Part shown: positions 9,542-18,263 of the stretch, one piece after another
Layout: every line of letters starts with the position of its first letter
Position numbering within the stretch: position 1 is the stretch's first letter
NCBI GenBank assembly: GCA_024636835.1
Contig: JAGXGH010000028.1
Span: forward strand, 37,738-101,737
DNA from: Verrucomicrobiales bacterium
GTDB taxonomy: Bacteria; Verrucomicrobiota; Verrucomicrobiia; Verrucomicrobiales; SLCJ01
Reading direction: 5' to 3'
Length of the DNA stretch: 64,000 bases
The notes under the pieces: generated by a model
What the model saw: only the letters and a program-made list of their open reading frames with translations
Databases searched by the model: none
What the model was told of the DNA's origin: nothing
Position numbers and translations under genes: made by a program

Positions 9542-10264
9542 ATGAAAATATCCATATCTCTTGCCGTTGTTTCAGCGCTTGTCGCGATGACCGGGCTTTC
9601 CAGCGCGGCCGTGATCGCGCCGATCACTACCCAAGCGCACAACCTGCAAGGTGGTGGAGGCATATCTTCCCTGTATGATGATAATGACAATGGTGGAAGT
9701 TCGAAAATTACTAAGCCGGATGCCAACGATCCGAACACTTGGACCGCTACAGGTCAAGCATGGCCAGACGATTGGCAGGGAAACGGACCCCTTAATGTCG
9801 GCACAAACGCCTCCGGCACGAACGGCAAGTTTGGCTGGGTGACGTTTGACTTCGGTTCTGTAACAGCACTCGACGAGATTTTCATCTGGAACTTGTCTGA
9901 AGCTACAGCGCAGGATCGCAGGGTGAACACTTACAATATCTACTACTCCAACGCTCCGACCGTCGCTGCAGTTTCCGGCAATGGCAATGCCGCTGCTAGC
10001 CTTGACTATGACTTCGCAAGCGGTGGGTGGACACAGCTTGGCGGAACCCGCTCATTGCTTCAATGGTCCGATGGCACAGGTGCCGATGGTATTGAGACTC
10101 TCGGTGTCAGCGCACAGTATATCGGACTTGAGTTCATCACCTATGGTGGTAACTCCGCGCGTGTTGGTCTCAACGAAGTAGTCTTCACCGATACTATTCC
10201 AGAGCCATCCGCAGCAATTCTCGGATCTCTTGGCTTCCTCGCCCTGCTCCGCCGCCGCAGGTAA
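9542..10264 (+). CDS. Secreted PEP-CTERM sorting-signal protein
   Basis: A 240-residue exported protein with a cleavable signal peptide (cut near residue 22, after SSA). The C-terminus carries the PEP-CTERM sorting signal: the PEP motif followed by SAAILGSLGFLALL and an RRRR tail, as recognised by exosortase. The mature part is Gly- and Asn-rich, with TFDFGSVTALDEIFIWN and VNTYNIYYS, a pattern like a discoidin (F5/8 type C) beta-sandwich. Such domains often bind carbohydrate, but that function is inferred. The exosortase gene is not in this window. The gene is monocistronic, with a strong terminator 19 bases after the stop. Confidence 0.85.
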   Translation: MKISISLAVVSALVAMTGLSSAAVIAPITTQAHNLQGGGGISSLYDDNDNGGSSKITKPDANDPNTWTATGQAWPDDWQGNGPLNVGTNASGTNGKFGWVTFDFGSVTALDEIFIWNLSEATAQDRRVNTYNIYYSNAPTVAAVSGNGNAAASLDYDFASGGWTQLGGTRSLLQWSDGTGADGIETLGVSAQYIGLEFITYGGNSARVGLNEVVFTDTIPEPSAAILGSLGFLALLRRRR

Positions 10265-10282
10265 GCGAAGAAATTCTCTTTC

Positions 10283-10321
10283 AAAAGGCTTCCACGGCTT
10301 TGCCGCTGGGAGCCTTTTTTT
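10283..10321 (+). terminator. Rho-independent terminator after the PEP-CTERM gene
   Basis: A long stem, AAAAGGCTTCC (from 10283) pairing with GGGAGCCTTTTT and with an inner CGGC/GCCG closing the loop, is followed by seven T residues. It starts 19 bases after the stop codon. Confidence 0.85.
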
Positions 10322-10446
10322 GTGGCGAGATGGCTGAAGTTTTTCTTCTTTGCATCAGATAGAGGCAATCCAGTTCGCTTCAGTCTTGTCGTCCAAATAG
10401 CGCAGTGCCACTCTTCATGCGTTAGCCAAAGAATTAGCACAGAACA

Positions 10447-10794
10447 ATGGACAGCCCGGAAACCAACAAGAAGCTTGATCGTATCTCATATCTACTTGCC
10501 GCCAACCTACTGGTCATGGCTATCGGTGCTGGAGGACTTGTTGTCGGGCTTCTTCCCAAGTTGGAGCGTGTAGCTCAAACCACCGAACGTGTGGAGCAGC
10601 GGTTCCAGTCGTTTGCAGACGAGGTACAGCCCGTGGTTTCGGCGGGAGCTGGTAAGGCTATCGAATCCATCAAGAAGATCGATGCAGACCGACTCTCCAA
10701 GACGGCGACAGAGCGATCTGATGAATTGATTGAGGCAGCATCTGAGAAGGCGAAGCGTTTTCTTGACCGCGATAAGAAGGAAGAATCTGAATAA
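10447..10794 (+). CDS. Small membrane-anchored coiled-coil protein, function unknown
   Basis: A 115-residue protein not assigned to a family. It has a short charged N-terminus, one membrane helix (about 15-38, rich in Ala, Gly, Leu and Val), then a long charged helical tail (about 40-115) with regular hydrophobic spacing that suggests a coiled coil. It ends in a very acidic/basic KKEESE stretch. The layout suggests a single-pass protein with its helical part in one compartment; orientation is not clear. No partner gene is adjacent: there is a terminator upstream and a 200-base gap downstream. Confidence 0.6.
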   Translation: MDSPETNKKLDRISYLLAANLLVMAIGAGGLVVGLLPKLERVAQTTERVEQRFQSFADEVQPVVSAGAGKAIESIKKIDADRLSKTATERSDELIEAASEKAKRFLDRDKKEESE

Positions 10795-10998
10795 AGCCTG
10801 CTGCCAGTGGATCCAAAATGAGATCCAGCTTCGGGACACGCATAAACATCTCTTGCCCTCATGTAGCGTGGTCACCATGTCCACGATGTGTCATCACTGG
10901 GTATGGAGACATCGGATATGGCGTTCTTTTCACAAAGTTGTTCGGATTGATTTTCTCCTTGGAAGAACCAGCGGAAGTGATTCGTTATACAGCTTGCA

Positions 10999-11415
10999 AT
11001 GAAAATGAAACGTATCCTTTGCGGCTTTGCCGCCAGCTTGATGTTCGTCCAATCCGGTATCGCCGAGGACGAGGAAACCCCGCTTGGCAAGCAGATGGAA
11101 GTCATGAGCGATGCCTACAAGGCCATGCGCCGTACAGAGGACCCTGCTAAAGGTGCCGTCCTTGCACGTGAGGCGCAGGACGCGATGATCAAAGCGGTCT
11201 CGGAGATTCCCAAGCTGGTGAAAGAAATGCCCGATGGTCCGGAAAAAGCCAAGGCCTCGGCGGAATACCGCAAGAGTATCGGAGGCCTCATCTCCACCCT
11301 TGCGAGCATGGAACTCGCCTTCCTCGACAACGACCTCGATAAGGTCAAGGAAATCGTCTCGACCATGCGCGACATTAAGAAAGAGGGGCACGATAAGTTC
11401 ATGGAGGAGGAATGA
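10999..11415 (+). CDS. Periplasmic cytochrome b562-like protein
   Basis: A 138-residue exported protein with a signal peptide (cleaved near residue 22). The mature part is all-helical and about 116 residues, the size of soluble cytochrome b562. The N-terminal segment LGKQMEVMSDAYKAM lines up with the E. coli b562 start LEDNMETLNDNLKVI, and the C-terminal KKEGHDKFMEE lines up with RNAYHQKY. This places M33 and H131 where the two axial haem ligands are expected, with similar spacing (98 versus 95 residues). It may therefore carry a non-covalent b haem for periplasmic electron transfer or act as a haem-stress protein. The alignment is by eye, and the middle of the protein is diverged. Confidence 0.68.
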   Translation: MKMKRILCGFAASLMFVQSGIAEDEETPLGKQMEVMSDAYKAMRRTEDPAKGAVLAREAQDAMIKAVSEIPKLVKEMPDGPEKAKASAEYRKSIGGLISTLASMELAFLDNDLDKVKEIVSTMRDIKKEGHDKFMEEE

Positions 11416-11529
11416 TCTCCACCCTCTCACACGTGAAAGGATTGCAAGCTGCTCCAAACACTGGCTCTTGTAGTAAGCCCTTCAGATTTTCTTGCACCAT
11501 TTCTTAGTCTGTCTATCTTTATCAATAAT

Positions 11530-12912
11530 ATGAACCACAACCCTTCTCAATTTTCCCGCCGTGATTTCCTCAAGCGTTCTGCTGCTTCCAGTGTATTTAC
11601 CATTTTGCCGGCTTCGCTGGTGATGGGCACACGGAGCCGAGCAGAAACGGTTTCCGCCAATGAAAAAGTCCGTTTGGCGGTGATTGGCATAGGTAACCAG
11701 GGCGGTGGCGACATGAAGATCATGGTGGATTCGGGTCACTGCGATGTTGTCGCTCTGTGTGATGTCGATCTCCAAGGTAAACACACCCAAAAAGCTCAGC
11801 AGGCTCATCCATAAGCCAAGCGTTATACGGACTTCCGTAAGATGTTTGATGAAATGGCCGATGGCATCGATGCGGTGCTCATTGGCACACCTGACCACGC
11901 TCATTTCTGCATGGCGATGCTGGCCATGTCACTTGGCAAGCATGTGTATGTCGAGAAGCCACTTGCTCACACCTTTGGTCAATCTGAACGCCTGATCGCC
12001 ATGGCCGAGAAAAGCGGAGTGGTCACCCAGATGGGCAACCAAGGACACTCCGGTGCCAACTACTTCCAATTCAAATCATGGACTGAGGCAGGCATCATCA
12101 AAGACATTACCAAGATTGATGCCTACATGAACAATCGGCGCCGTTGGCACGGCTGGGGAACATCGGTGAAAGCCTACCCGGAGGATCCGATGCCAGCCGG
12201 CATGAACTGGCCAGTGTGGTGCGGACCGGCTCCTGTAAACCCCTTCAGCAAGCGTTTGCATCCGCAAGAATGGCGCAGTTGGTTTGATTATGGAAGCGGC
12301 GCGTTTGGCGACTGGGGTCCGCACATCCTCGATACGGCTCATCGTTTTCTCAAGTTGGGTCTGCCACAATCGGTGCAGGTGCTCAAGCGCGAGGGGCCCA
12401 ATGATTTTGTCTTCCCACAAGCATCGACCATCCGCTTCAACTTTGATGCGCGGGGTGAAGGACTACCCGCCTGTAAAGTGACATGGTACGACGGTGTCGG
12501 CAATCTGCCAGAGGTCGACCCTGCACTTGGTGACGTGAGTCTCAAGTCGCCTGGTAAGATTCTCTATGGAAAAGACATGGTTTTCCAAGGGGGCAGCCAT
12601 GCCTCAACGCTTACGATTCTTCCACGTGAAAAATTCCTCGAAATGCGCAAGGATCTGCCGCGCATTAGTGGCAAAAACTCCAATCACTACGCAAACTTCT
12701 TATTGGCCTGCAAAGGGGAAGAGGAAGCCCGCTCGCCATTCAGTGTGGCTGGCCCGCTTTGCCAAGTGTTCAACCTTGGTATTATCGCTCAGCGATTGGG
12801 TGAGGACCTTACATTCGATCCTAAGACGAGGGCCATTACTGGCAATGCAGACGCGCAAGCACTGCTCGATCCTACGCCGCGCGAAGGTTGGGAGCAATAC
12901 TACAAGCTCTGA
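11530..12912 (+). pseudogene. Gfo/Idh/MocA-family oxidoreductase, interrupted by an in-frame stop
   Basis: Two open stretches in the same frame (11530-11814 and 11842-12912) together encode one full-length, about 460-residue Tat-exported Gfo/Idh/MocA dehydrogenase. The first carries the twin-arginine signal (SRRDFLKRSAASS) and the NAD-binding Rossmann motif VIGIGNQGGGDM; the second continues with DAVLIGTPDHAHF, the catalytic EKPLAH lysine motif and the C-terminal substrate domain (NRRRWHGWG, WFDYGSGAFGDWGPH). They are separated only by TAA at 11812-11814; the frame reads HP-stop-AKRYTDFRKM. A single base change (for example AAA to TAA) explains it. The downstream piece lacks the cofactor-binding motif, so it would not be active alone. 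A sequencing error is the main alternative. Confidence 0.85.
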
Positions 12913-13042
12913 TACCAAGTCTTGGTATTGATCTGAAGCGTCGCGTAAAACCGCTGCGCGGCACGCGATTGCCAAGTGGGTGTTTAATTGATTGGTCGAG
13001 AGCAATTTGTGCGCGGCGAATCGTGATATACTTATTAGAAAG
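12912..13042 (+). repeat. Dispersed palindrome-headed repeat, copy A
   Basis: It starts with ATACCAAGTCTTGGTAT (12912-12928), whose first base is the last base of the upstream TGA stop. Then follow TGATCTGAAGCG, a GC hairpin (CGCGT/ACGCG outer and CCGC/GCGG inner pairing, about 12942-12967), and a conserved tail containing GCGCGGCGAAT. The same order of blocks recurs at 53159-53290 and, with the central hairpin deleted, at 15982-16078. It fills most of the gap before the FKBP gene. Confidence 0.8.
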
Positions 13043-13112
13043 CTTTCTCATACCTCAGGTAAAGTGGAGCAGATGGTTGACAGACGGTGAGGAGCATGGA
13101 TGATGCTTATTT

Positions 13113-14336
13113 ATGAAAGTCCGTAGTTTTACCACACCTCTGATGATCGCTGCTGCAATGGTAGCGGTGCCCGCCCTTGTTCATTCCGAGGAAACCCCGG
13201 ACCCTAACACTACCGCAGTCACCGAACCAGTAGCCGTTGAACCTGAAAAGAAAATGCCCGAAACTCCCGTTGATGTAGCCGCCGCCCCCGCCGATGCCAC
13301 CAAGACCGAAAGCGGTCTGGCCTCGAAAGTCCTCCAAGCCGGAACCGGCGAAAAGAAACCGACGGCTGCCGACACGGTGACCGTTCACTACTCCGGCTGG
13401 ACCACAGACGGCAAAATGTTCGACAGTTCAGTGACCCGCGGTGAACCGACGAGCTTCCCGCTCGGCGCAGTCATCCCCGGCTGGACCGAAGGCCTTCAGT
13501 TGATGGTGGTTGGAGAGAAGCGTCGTTTCTGGATCCCGGAAGAACTCGCCTACGGCCCGGTCGTGCCAGGCAGCGGCCGTCCTGGCGGCATGCTGTGCTT
13601 CGACGTAGAGCTTATTGGCATCAAGGAAGCTCCCAAGCCACCCGCAGATACCGAAAAAACCGCAGGCGGAGTCGCTTACAAGATCATCAAGGAAGGTGCC
13701 GGCGAAAAGCCCGGATCCAATCAGATTGTTACTTTCCATTTCACCGCCAAGACCATGGAAGGTGAAACTGTGCAGGATAGCCGCACGGCACCAAGTCCTC
13801 CAAGCGTGCCTCTCGATAAACTGCCGCCAGCACTCGGCGAGCTTTTTGCCGACATGAAGGCCGGCGGGCAGCGAAAAAGCTGGTTGCCTGAGCCGCAGGC
13901 CCCCGGTGGATTCATCGTGGCGGATATTGAGCTGATCTCTTTCAAGGACGCGCCACCGGCACCTGCAGTTCCAGAAGATGTCGCAGCTGTTCCAGACGAT
14001 GCAGCAAAGACCGAAAGCGGGCTCGCCTACAAGGTGCTCACTGAAGGCAAGGGTGAGGAAAAGCCCAAGGCCACAGATACCGTGAAAGTGCACTATTCCG
14101 GCTGGACGACGGATGGCAAGATGTTCGACAGCTCAGTCACCCGTGGCGAGCCTGCGCAATTCCCGCTGAATGGCGTGATCAAAGGTTGGACCGAAGGCGT
14201 GCAGCTGATGGTGGTCGGCGAAAAGCGCCGCTTCTGGATCCCCGCTGATCTCGCCTACGGCCCGGTAGTCCCAGGCAGTGGACGTCCAGGCGGTATGCTT
14301 GTCTTCGACATCGAGCTTCTCGAGATCGTCCGTTAG
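13113..14336 (+). CDS. Exported FKBP-type peptidyl-prolyl isomerase with three FKBP domains
   Basis: A 407-residue exported protein with a signal peptide (cut near residue 25) and a Pro/Ala/Glu-rich linker. Three FKBP domains follow in tandem: domain 1 (about 68-172) and domain 3 (about 300-407) are nearly identical over long stretches (VHYSGWTTDGKMFDSSVTRG and LMVVGEKRRFWIP occur in both) and keep the usual active-site residues. Domain 2 (about 186-280) is shorter and degenerate, lacking the Y-G-x-x-x-x-G-x-x-I-P region. FKBP enzymes catalyse cis-trans isomerisation of prolyl bonds and help periplasmic protein folding. The layout points to duplication of an FKBP unit, then loss of activity in the middle copy. 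The ATG at 13113 is used because upstream ATGs are out of frame. Confidence 0.92.
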   Translation: MKVRSFTTPLMIAAAMVAVPALVHSEETPDPNTTAVTEPVAVEPEKKMPETPVDVAAAPADATKTESGLASKVLQAGTGEKKPTAADTVTVHYSGWTTDGKMFDSSVTRGEPTSFPLGAVIPGWTEGLQLMVVGEKRRFWIPEELAYGPVVPGSGRPGGMLCFDVELIGIKEAPKPPADTEKTAGGVAYKIIKEGAGEKPGSNQIVTFHFTAKTMEGETVQDSRTAPSPPSVPLDKLPPALGELFADMKAGGQRKSWLPEPQAPGGFIVADIELISFKDAPPAPAVPEDVAAVPDDAAKTESGLAYKVLTEGKGEEKPKATDTVKVHYSGWTTDGKMFDSSVTRGEPAQFPLNGVIKGWTEGVQLMVVGEKRRFWIPADLAYGPVVPGSGRPGGMLVFDIELLEIVR

Positions 14337-14588
14337 AAGGTCCTACTTCGTGCCGAGCTGGCGCTCATAACTTCTGCAGCAGTGACTGCCGTCAAATTCA
14401 ATCATTTGATGGCAGATTGATGCTGGCCTTGGATGGTTGTTTGGTCGAAGTCACAAATGGCATTCTCAATCCGGAGTCGCCTGCAGACTCATCTGGTGAT
14501 TGAATTGTTTGGCATTTACTTGCAGGGTCGGGTTTTATTGCATCAATGCTCGGAGCACTAAAAGTAGCCCATTCTATTTAATCCCAAC

Positions 14589-15245
14589 ATGCGAACATTT
14601 GCCATAGGAGACATCCACGGTTGTTTAAACGCCCTGCGGCGGCTTGACCACGAGCTGCACTTTAGCTCGGACGACACCGTGATCACGCTTGGCGACTATG
14701 TCGATAGGGGACCCGACTCCAGGGGAGTCATCAACGAGCTTAGGGCATTACGCGAGCGCTGTCATTTAATCACGCTACGGGGCAACCACGAGATCATGAT
14801 GATGGAGTCCCGCACCGGCGGGTTTGCTCGACTGAACTGGATGATGAACGGCGGCAACACCACCATGAACAACTACGGCGGTGACAACATGGATGAGATT
14901 CCTGAGTCACATTGGGAGTTTATCGCTGCGACGCTTCCTCACTACGAATTGGGGGGCGATTTCTTTATCCATGCCAACGCGGATCCCGATGTTGCGATTG
15001 AAGATCAATCTGAGGATTTCCGCTACTGGAGAAGATTGTCCGAATTCACGCCCCATCAATCCGGCAAACGAATGATATGTGGTCATACGGCGCAACCTAC
15101 CGGAGAACCTCTTGTCCTCGATAGCGCTGTGTGTATCGACACAAACGCGTGTGGTGGCCAGTGGCTAACCTGTCTTAACGTCGACACCAATCACTACTGG
15201 CAGACCAACGAGCAAGGTGAGATCCAGGAGGGCGATCTCTACTGA
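14589..15245 (+). CDS. Metallophosphoesterase, bacterial serine/threonine phosphatase type
   Basis: A 218-residue cytoplasmic phosphatase of the PPP/ApaH-like superfamily, which uses a two-metal centre. The three signature motifs are intact: GDIHG (residues 7-11), GDYVDRGPDS (about 36-45) and RGNHE (about 65-69). Two later histidines (IHANAD and CGHTAQPTG) complete the metal site. Length and motif spacing fit PrpA/PrpB-like protein phosphatases, but diadenosine tetraphosphatase activity cannot be excluded. The 250 bases upstream contain no gene and show nothing I can assign. It stands alone, convergent with the DUF6064 gene. Confidence 0.85.
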   Translation: MRTFAIGDIHGCLNALRRLDHELHFSSDDTVITLGDYVDRGPDSRGVINELRALRERCHLITLRGNHEIMMMESRTGGFARLNWMMNGGNTTMNNYGGDNMDEIPESHWEFIAATLPHYELGGDFFIHANADPDVAIEDQSEDFRYWRRLSEFTPHQSGKRMICGHTAQPTGEPLVLDSAVCIDTNACGGQWLTCLNVDTNHYWQTNEQGEIQEGDLY

Positions 15246-15299
15246 AGCGTAATTGCCGGGCATTTTGCAAATTCTTCGCACTGGCAAAATCGATTCCGG

Positions 15300-15983
15300 T
15301 CAGCTCGGGGCAAAGCGTTGAGCAATCGCTTTCCAGACGGCGGCTACTACGGTGATTGTGGCGATGAGCGGCAATGTGATTGCGAAGGGAGCATCAAGGA
15401 CGTCGAGGGTTCCCCAGGTGGCAAATGCCCAGAGGAGTGGGATTGGGATGAGCAGGAAAAACCACACCGGCCGGGCGCAGATGAGGGCGATGCCGAGGAA
15501 GAAACACATCGTAGGATCGGGTGCCATGCCGAAATATTCTGCTCCTTGCCATGTTCGCTCATCGAGCTGGGTGAGAATGGGATAGCCGACAAGGCCAAAA
15601 GTGGCGATAGCGACTCCAGTGATGGTGTGGAGCGCGGGGCGGAAGGTTTCCCGGGATTTTGTGACGAACCCCCAGATGAGGATGAGTGGAATCTGGATGA
15701 GAAACGCCCATCCAAAGAATTTGCCCACAGGGGTAAGTTCCGAGTAGAGCTGGAAATGGAATGTGATAGCGCAGGCTGCAATGGGAATGGCCAAGGCGAC
15801 TGCGACCGCGCGGGCTTTCCCCATGCACGCGAGGATAATAATGGCTATCCCTAGTGCGAGCATGACCAAGTGGGCGGGCCACCATGCTTCGAACTGCCGC
15901 GCAAAGAGCCGGAAATACACTTCATCCATGAAGGAGATGAAATTGCTAACCGAGTAACTGTTTAGCTTGTCGATGAAACTCAT
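15300..15983 (-). CDS. DUF6064-like multi-pass membrane protein
   Basis: A 227-residue integral membrane protein with six or more hydrophobic helices. The N-terminal FxxYxxxFWWP-type region (RQFEAWWPAHLVML) and the central FGMAPDPTMCFFLGIALI segment match what I recall of DUF6064 proteins, which have a conserved P-x-P-T motif before a late helix. Function is unknown. The start codon is notable: on the minus strand ATG is made from the last bases of a dispersed palindromic repeat (15982-15998) plus one G, so the repeat inserted exactly at, or created, this start. Initiation at another in-frame ATG such as M18 is possible. Confidence 0.65.
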   Translation of the reverse strand: MSFIDKLNSYSVSNFISFMDEVYFRLFARQFEAWWPAHLVMLALGIAIIILACMGKARAVAVALAIPIAACAITFHFQLYSELTPVGKFFGWAFLIQIPLILIWGFVTKSRETFRPALHTITGVAIATFGLVGYPILTQLDERTWQGAEYFGMAPDPTMCFFLGIALICARPVWFFLLIPIPLLWAFATWGTLDVLDAPFAITLPLIATITVVAAVWKAIAQRFAPS

Positions 15984-16078
15984 ACCAAATCTTGGTATTG
16001 ATCTGACGCGAGTGGCTGTTTAGTTGGTTGATCGTGAGCTACTCGTTCGCGGCAAATAATCATATTTATATTCGGAAG
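15982..16078 (+). repeat. Dispersed palindrome-headed repeat, copy B (shorter)
   Basis: It begins with the perfect consensus palindrome ATACCAAATCTTGGTAT (15982-15998) and TGATCTGACGCG, then skips the central GC hairpin present in copies A and C. It resumes with a tail like copy A (TGTTTAGTTGGTTGATCGTGA and TTCGCGGC). It lies between the start of the leftward DUF6064 gene and the end of the leftward aldo/keto reductase gene, and so occupies the whole spacer. Confidence 0.78.
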
Positions 16079-16083
16079 CGGTA

Positions 16084-17010
16084 TCATAAGTTTTCGACGT
16101 GCTCAATCATCCGCTTGCGTGTTGCTTCATCGGGCATGCGGCCTAGGCGGGCTGCCATGTTTTCGTTCATGTGCGCGACCTTGCTGGTGGCGGGGATGGC
16201 GACGGTGAGAGCGGGATGGGAGACGATGAATTTGAGTAGGAATTCCGCCCATGTATTGCAATCGATTTCCGCGGCCCATGCGGGAAGTGGTGTGTTTTTC
16301 TTTTGCAGTCCGCCGATGAGGTTGCCGCCGTCGAAGGGGCGGTTGGCGATCACAGCGATACCATTGTCGATAGCTGCGGGCAGGAGGCGATGTTCCACCG
16401 AGCGGTGAGTGAGGTTGTAGGTCAGTTGGACAAAGTCCAGCTTCTCGCTGCGCATGATTTTCTCCAAATCCTCATGGCGACGACCGTGTGAGGTGGTGAT
16501 GCCGATGTAGCGGATTTTGCCTTCCTCTTTCATTTCGCGCAGAGTGGCGAGATGATCTTTCCATGCGACGAGGTTGTGGACCTGCATTAAATCGAAGTTT
16601 TTGACACCCCACATGCCAGCGGATTCTGCAGTCTGGGCGCGGGTTGCCGAGCCGTCTTCGGTCCATATTTTTTCGGCTGAAAAAAGTGTCTTTGGATAGC
16701 CGAGTTTTCCGAGCGCGTAGCCTAAGACTTCGCGAGCGGAGCCATACATCGGCGAGCAATCGACCGTGCCGCCTCCGTTGGCAAAAAAGGCCTTGAGCAC
16801 TTCGGTGCGGGCGTCGCGCAGGAAGTTGTCGCTACCCACATTAAAGGTACGCCAGGTACCCATACCGATCACAGGGAGTGCTTCACCTGATGACGGAATT
16901 TTTTTCGTCACTGTCTTGGCACTTTGCGCAAAAACGGTGGAGGGCGATACGGCCAGTGCGGCGGCACCGGTGCCGATAAGCTTGAGCGATTTTCTGCGGG
17001 AGATGTTCAT
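16084..17010 (-). CDS. Tat-exported aldo/keto reductase
   Basis: A 308-residue aldo/keto reductase with a twin-arginine signal (ISRRKSLKLIGTGAAALAV), so it probably folds with its cofactor in the cytoplasm and is then exported. The catalytic tetrad is recognisable: Asp and Tyr near CSPMYGSA, Lys in FSAEKIW and His in LMQVHNL. The reaction expected is NAD(P)H-linked reduction of an aldehyde or sugar, or the reverse oxidation. Exported sugar oxidoreductases of this kind are common in Verrucomicrobiota and Planctomycetota. It is divergent from the Gfo/Idh/MocA gene at 17198, which may belong to the same carbohydrate pathway. Confidence 0.88.
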   Translation of the reverse strand: MNISRRKSLKLIGTGAAALAVSPSTVFAQSAKTVTKKIPSSGEALPVIGMGTWRTFNVGSDNFLRDARTEVLKAFFANGGGTVDCSPMYGSAREVLGYALGKLGYPKTLFSAEKIWTEDGSATRAQTAESAGMWGVKNFDLMQVHNLVAWKDHLATLREMKEEGKIRYIGITTSHGRRHEDLEKIMRSEKLDFVQLTYNLTHRSVEHRLLPAAIDNGIAVIANRPFDGGNLIGGLQKKNTPLPAWAAEIDCNTWAEFLLKFIVSHPALTVAIPATSKVAHMNENMAARLGRMPDEATRKRMIEHVENL

Positions 17011-17184
17011 GATACTAGGGGGCTATGGTGTTCTCTATGTATACGTATGATTACGAATGTGATCGGGATAAAGAGGACTCATGTGGTGAGGATTTCTTCG
17101 GGTTGCGATTCTACTGGATTCCAATCATGCCAGGGTGCGTGACGCCGACCGTCTTTGCACTATTAGATTGATCAGCAATGCCTA

Positions 17185-17191
17185 AAGGAGG
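17185..17191 (+). promoter_or_regulatory. Strong ribosome binding site that favours a GTG start
   Basis: AAGGAGG lies at 17185-17191, six bases before GTG 17198 and twelve before ATG 17204. The spacing favours the GTG start. A perfect Shine-Dalgarno sequence like this is rare among the genes of this window. Confidence 0.75.
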
Positions 17192-17197
17192 ACTCTT

Positions 17198-18235
17198 GTG
17201 ACAATGACTAGGAAAACAGTGAGTTGGGGCCTCCTTGCCTGCGGTAATATTGCCAATAAATTTGCCAAAGCGGTGAACGAAACAGACGGCAGTGTCCTTC
17301 ATGCTGTTTCAGCTCGCGCTGCGGATTCGGCACAAGCCTTTGCCGAAGAACATGGCGCTACACACTTCTACGGCAGCTATCAGGCGATGCTGGATGACCC
17401 CGAAGTGGATGCGGTGTATATTTCGACGATCCATCCGCTGCATTTCGAGTGGATTACTCGCTGTCTGCTGGCGGGGAAGCATGTGCTCTGCGAGAAGCCG
17501 ATAACGATGAACCTGCGTCAGGCCAAGAAGGTGCAGAAGTTGGCGAAGGAAAAGGGTCGCCTGCTCCGTGAGGCCTTTATGTATCGCCACCATCCACAAA
17601 CCCAGAAAGTCGCTGATCTGGTGAGCTCCGGCGTGATTGGTAAGGTGCGAATGATTGAGGCGGATTTTTGTTACCACAGCGGCGTGAATCCGGAGCATCG
17701 CATCCAAGCGAAACCTTTGGGCGGCGGCGGCATCTTGGATCTCGGGTGCTACCCGATGTCATTTGCCCGCTTGATCGCGGGACGTGCGGTGGATCGACTA
17801 TTCGCCGAACCGCTCGAATTGAAGGCGGTCGGGCATTTGGATAATGAGACGAAGACGGATATGTGGACAACGGCAGTGTTGCGCTTCGAAGGCGATGTGT
17901 TGGCGCGACTGACTTGTGCCCTTCGCGTGAATACGGATGTGAAGGCTGTGGTCTATGGTGAAAAAGGGCGGATCACCGTCGAGCGTCCTTGGGCATGCGA
18001 CAAGGAAATCCGCGTGCAGTTGGATGGGAGCGAGAATGTGGAAGTGATCAAAGCGGCGACCACCCCTTCGCTTTACACCTACGAAGTTGCGGCCTTTGCG
18101 TCGGAACTTCGCGGCCAAGCCATCGGCAAGGATGCCGTTGGGATGCGCTTGGACGATACGCTCGGCAACATGAAAGCACTCGATTGGTGGCGCTATGAAA
18201 TTGGCCTAGGCTACGAGGCCGACACGGCGCGTTGA
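17198..18235 (+). CDS. Gfo/Idh/MocA-family oxidoreductase (cytoplasmic)
   Basis: A 345-residue NAD(P)-dependent dehydrogenase without a signal peptide, so it is cytoplasmic, unlike the broken Tat-exported relative at 11530. The N-terminal Rossmann motif is WGLLACGNIANKFAKAV, the catalytic lysine motif is LCEKPITMN, and the C-terminal GFO_IDH_MocA domain includes the GGGGILDLGCYP loop. Enzymes of this class oxidise or reduce sugars and inositols. The GTG start at 17198 is supported by an ideal ribosome binding site. The following beta-helix protein gene begins within about 30 bases, so the two are probably one transcription unit devoted to carbohydrate breakdown. Confidence 0.9.
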   Translation: MTMTRKTVSWGLLACGNIANKFAKAVNETDGSVLHAVSARAADSAQAFAEEHGATHFYGSYQAMLDDPEVDAVYISTIHPLHFEWITRCLLAGKHVLCEKPITMNLRQAKKVQKLAKEKGRLLREAFMYRHHPQTQKVADLVSSGVIGKVRMIEADFCYHSGVNPEHRIQAKPLGGGGILDLGCYPMSFARLIAGRAVDRLFAEPLELKAVGHLDNETKTDMWTTAVLRFEGDVLARLTCALRVNTDVKAVVYGEKGRITVERPWACDKEIRVQLDGSENVEVIKAATTPSLYTYEVAAFASELRGQAIGKDAVGMRLDDTLGNMKALDWWRYEIGLGYEADTAR

Positions 18236-18263
18236 TGTGATACAAACACGGACTAGATTCTTG

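Noticed and set aside
10818..11150. Rightward frame of 110 codons with several cysteines
   Set aside because: It overlaps the cytochrome b562-like gene in another frame, and the part upstream of it has no conserved pattern; composition is random-like.
13428..14093. Leftward frame of 221 codons within the FKBP gene
   Set aside because: Antisense shadow of the duplicated FKBP sequence.
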